Shown here: positions 61,908 to 64,000 of the stretch, one piece after another
Numbering within the stretch: the first letter of the stretch is position 1
Layout of the letters: each line of letters begins with the position of its first letter
Assembly (NCBI GenBank): GCA_030789695.1
Contig: CM061142.1
Location: 46,503,987 to 46,567,986 of the forward strand
Direction of reading: 5' to 3'
Source of the DNA: Scilla litardierei
Lineage: Eukaryota; Streptophyta; Magnoliopsida; Asparagales; Asparagaceae
DNA: 64,000 nucleotides
Notes under the pieces: model-generated
Seen by the model: the letters and a program-made list of their open reading frames with translations, nothing else
Databases searched by the model: none
Told to the model about the DNA's origin: nothing
Made by a program: the position numbers and the translations under genes

Positions 61908-64000
61908 TGTCACGCCCCGCTTCCCAAAACGACGAAAACGAGACGTGACTAAGGTCCGCATGGGTCGGAGCTGTGAGGCTCAGACCCAATAAGCGTCTGT
62001 ATGGATACCATTTAAAGATTTACATGTTCTTGCATTTATAAAATTCGTAACAATAATAATAAAGTACTCGAAAGGATATTTGCATTCATTTTATTCCATC
62101 AAGATATCCAGAAGTACAAGAGTCGAAAAAGGAAAGTAAAGCCCAGCATGGCTACAATAGCAGAAGATAAACTAATGGTGCAAGCACCCAACCTCGGCAG
62201 AAAATTAAACGGTACTACGCAGCCGAACTAGAAAGCGATAAAAACTTCTGAGGTTTAGCAACAGGGTAGTAGCTCTAGGACTAGTACTCGTCAGGAAAGT
62301 ACTCCGAGTCAACGTTCTCCGTCTCCACGTCCTCAGGTAGTCTGGCTCATCCACGTACTCTGGCTCAGTACCTGACGTACAACACCCAAGTGAAAATGAG
62401 CTGTACGTCAGGTAAAGTCTACAAGGAAAGGTTAGACTCTACTGCAAGTGTGAAACAATTTACTAAACAACATTTACTGGTTGAATTACATGCTGTTACG
62501 ATGATATGGCATTTATACTATGCAAGAAGTAAAGCGGTGCAGGAAAGTAAACGGGACAGGCAGTAGCCGCATCGTGTGCCATTGGCTACGGGACTAGACT
62601 AGACAGGACAGGACAAGACAAGAAGTACCGTGTGTGTCACGAAGGGTTCACGCCTTACGGTGTGAGGGCGGCAGACCCTCTCCCCGTGCGACTGCTCAAC
62701 CCTACCCTAAACCCGAGTGCTCAAGACAAAACAACATAGAGATCACTCTCGCTTGGAGAGCATCTGAAACGCACGGAGGCTTTTTGCAACACAGAGATCA
62801 CTCTCGCTTGGAGAGCATCTGAAACGCCCATAGGTTTTTTGTAACACAGAGATCACTATCGCTTGGAGAGCATCTGAAATGCCCGTAGGCTTTTTGTAAC
62901 ACAAAGATCACTCTCGCTTGGAGAGCATCTGAAACGCCCGTTGGCTTTTTGTAACATTGCATGACATGACAATTTGTAAGGAGTTGTTCATTATAGGGGT
63001 CCACATGCACGCACCCACAGATAGAACTTAGGGTGTCAGTTGTTATTGTTGTTTGTGCGTAGACTTCGTCGTCACGTCTAAGCTGTCAATGGGGGTCCCG
63101 AACGCTATCATTTCACATCTGGTTCTCTTTAGTTGTACTTTTACATTTTAAGGAAAGATGGCCTAAACGTGGCCGAAAGTACGCAAGTGAAACACTTGCC
63201 TGCGGTAGCGAGTGCGTCGTCGGTCTGGAGCGTCTCGTCGAATCGGCACGTCGATGAGGGTCCGTCTGAAATGGGACAACGACGATGTCAGATCGTGTTT
63301 TTCATCAATCCTATTATGGTAAGTTTCTAAGTTCAACAGGGCTACCCTAATAGTTTGAAGTCACGATATTTGATTCGTTTCGCCTAATCGACGACTATCC
63401 TATGTGCACAGATATGCAAGTCCGTTCGTCGATGTCTAAGGTTGAACAACATTTTAAAGGAGCAGAAATGTAAAATTAGTTATCGTTGATGACTTTTAGA
63501 TTAGGTTTTAGATTCGCTACGATGTGGGTTCTTACTACGCATTAGGGGGCTAACCTTTTCGGCTTTTGAACGTAGATCGGACGTCAGGTCTGAACATCGA
63601 TAGATCTGCATCATCAGTAACGTCTGGGCCACGGGTAGCGTAGCTAGACATGCACAGATAGCGAGTAGAAGGCGCAAACAGCGAGTAAGGCATCAGATCT
63701 CTCCGGTTGCGGGTAGCGCAACGGATCTACACGGTGGAGGCAACGTCGGGGGAAAACACGCGAGATCGGCGATGTGAGTGCACTCCTAATAACAAGGAGG
63801 GCTTCCGGGGATTGAAGGAGGTCGATGGGGGGTTTCTCGGCATGAGGGATGGCCAGAGCAATGGCCGACGACGATGAACCGGCTGTTTTGCAAAGAAGAG
63901 GACAGATTTGAATATATCGGGTGTTTGGGTTAGCTACAAAGATACCGTGGCTTGAGGAGGTGGCAAAGGGGGGTGCAGTATGTAGAGGGGTCGAAGGGGA
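61908..64000 (-). repeat. TEK-2 right (5') LTR, cut by the window end
   Basis: Starts TGTCACGCCCCGCTTCCC. It corresponds to 25658-27037 plus about 58538-59200 of the left LTR, so roughly 950 bp lie outside the window. It is diverged from the left LTR at many sites. No gene is seen. Confidence 0.9.
62739..62956. repeat. 55-bp tandem repeat in TEK-2 right LTR (four copies)
   Basis: Unit starts GAGATCACTCTCGCTTGG at 62739, 62794 and at 55-bp steps after that. One copy more than in the left LTR. Confidence 0.85.

Larger units (their letters stand above)
25658..64000 (-). mobile_element. TEK-2: internally deleted chromovirus, runs off the window
   Basis: Left LTR 25658-27037 plus 58538-60209 (3052 bp once COP-B is removed), interior 60210-61907, right LTR 61908 to beyond 64000. 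Ends are TGTCAYGCCCC...GCCGTTACA, and the LTR start resembles TEK-1 (GCTTCCCAAAACGACG, GAGACGTGA, AATAAGCGT). The interior holds only a gag remnant with no protease, RT or integrase. The LTRs differ at roughly one base in ten by eye, so this is the oldest insertion here. The left flank ATTAT (25653-25657) is a possible target copy, but the right one is outside. Confidence 0.88.

Noticed and set aside
1..64000. Host genes
   Set aside because: No frame outside the transposon proteins shows a recognisable domain; all sequence between element borders is LTR, satellite or untranslated element DNA.

Overview
The window is plant nuclear DNA built almost entirely from LTR retrotransposons inserted into one another. 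I see no host protein-coding gene, rRNA or tRNA gene. Ty1/copia elements with Sirevirus features, Ty3/gypsy Tekay-type chromoviruses with a chromodomain, and Athila-type elements primed by tRNA-Asp all point to a flowering plant. A eudicot is likely, but the species cannot be fixed from this sequence. Element names (COP-A, COP-B, COP-C, TEK-1, TEK-2, ATH-0, ATH-1, X) are mine.

Layout. 1-1580: Athila protease/RT fragment (ATH-0, + strand). 1581-2008: start of a Tat/Athila-like LTR (X), then a 500-N assembly gap and a 56/57-bp satellite (2509-3052). The satellite is split by COP-A (3053-25351, - strand, target duplication GGACT) and resumes at 25352-25525, followed by a second X LTR start (25526-25657). 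COP-A is itself split in its RT by TEK-1 (9805-19605, - strand, duplication AGCTC). From 25658 to beyond the window end lies TEK-2, a chromovirus with about 3-kb LTRs and only 1.7 kb of interior. Its left LTR is split by COP-B (27038-58532, duplication AACGG). COP-B is in turn split by COP-C (32505-39574, + strand, duplication CATAT), a gag-only copia element, and in its right LTR by ATH-1 (46389-58236, duplication TAAGA), an Athila derivative without RT or integrase. All five closed insertions have perfect 5-bp target duplications. LTR divergence counted by eye (TEK-2 oldest; COP-B about 1.8%; ATH-1 about 1.5%; COP-A about 0.7%; TEK-1 and COP-C about 0.4%) agrees with the nesting order.

How the parts work together. 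COP-A and COP-B carry gag, protease, integrase, RT/RNase H and a third ORF. COP-C keeps only gag and the cis signals and would need pol supplied in trans. ATH-1 keeps gag, protease and a third ORF of the Athila ORF-1 type. The third ORFs of the copia and Athila elements start with basic, nuclear-targeting-like segments and show no membrane segments, so 'envelope' is a poor label for them.

Most notable signals: (1) a roughly 500-bp U3 module of inverted TAGTCGGTC/GACCGACTA sites just upstream of the TATA box, shared by the copia elements and the unrelated chromovirus TEK-1; (2) a second copy of the palindrome array directly upstream of the third ORF, in copia and, with a different palindrome, in Athila, suggesting an internal promoter; (3) arrays of hairpins in the transcribed leaders whose loops are constant while stems vary, clearest in ATH-1; (4) two likely spliceosomal introns in TEK-1, one placed so that splicing would decide between Gag and Gag-Pol.
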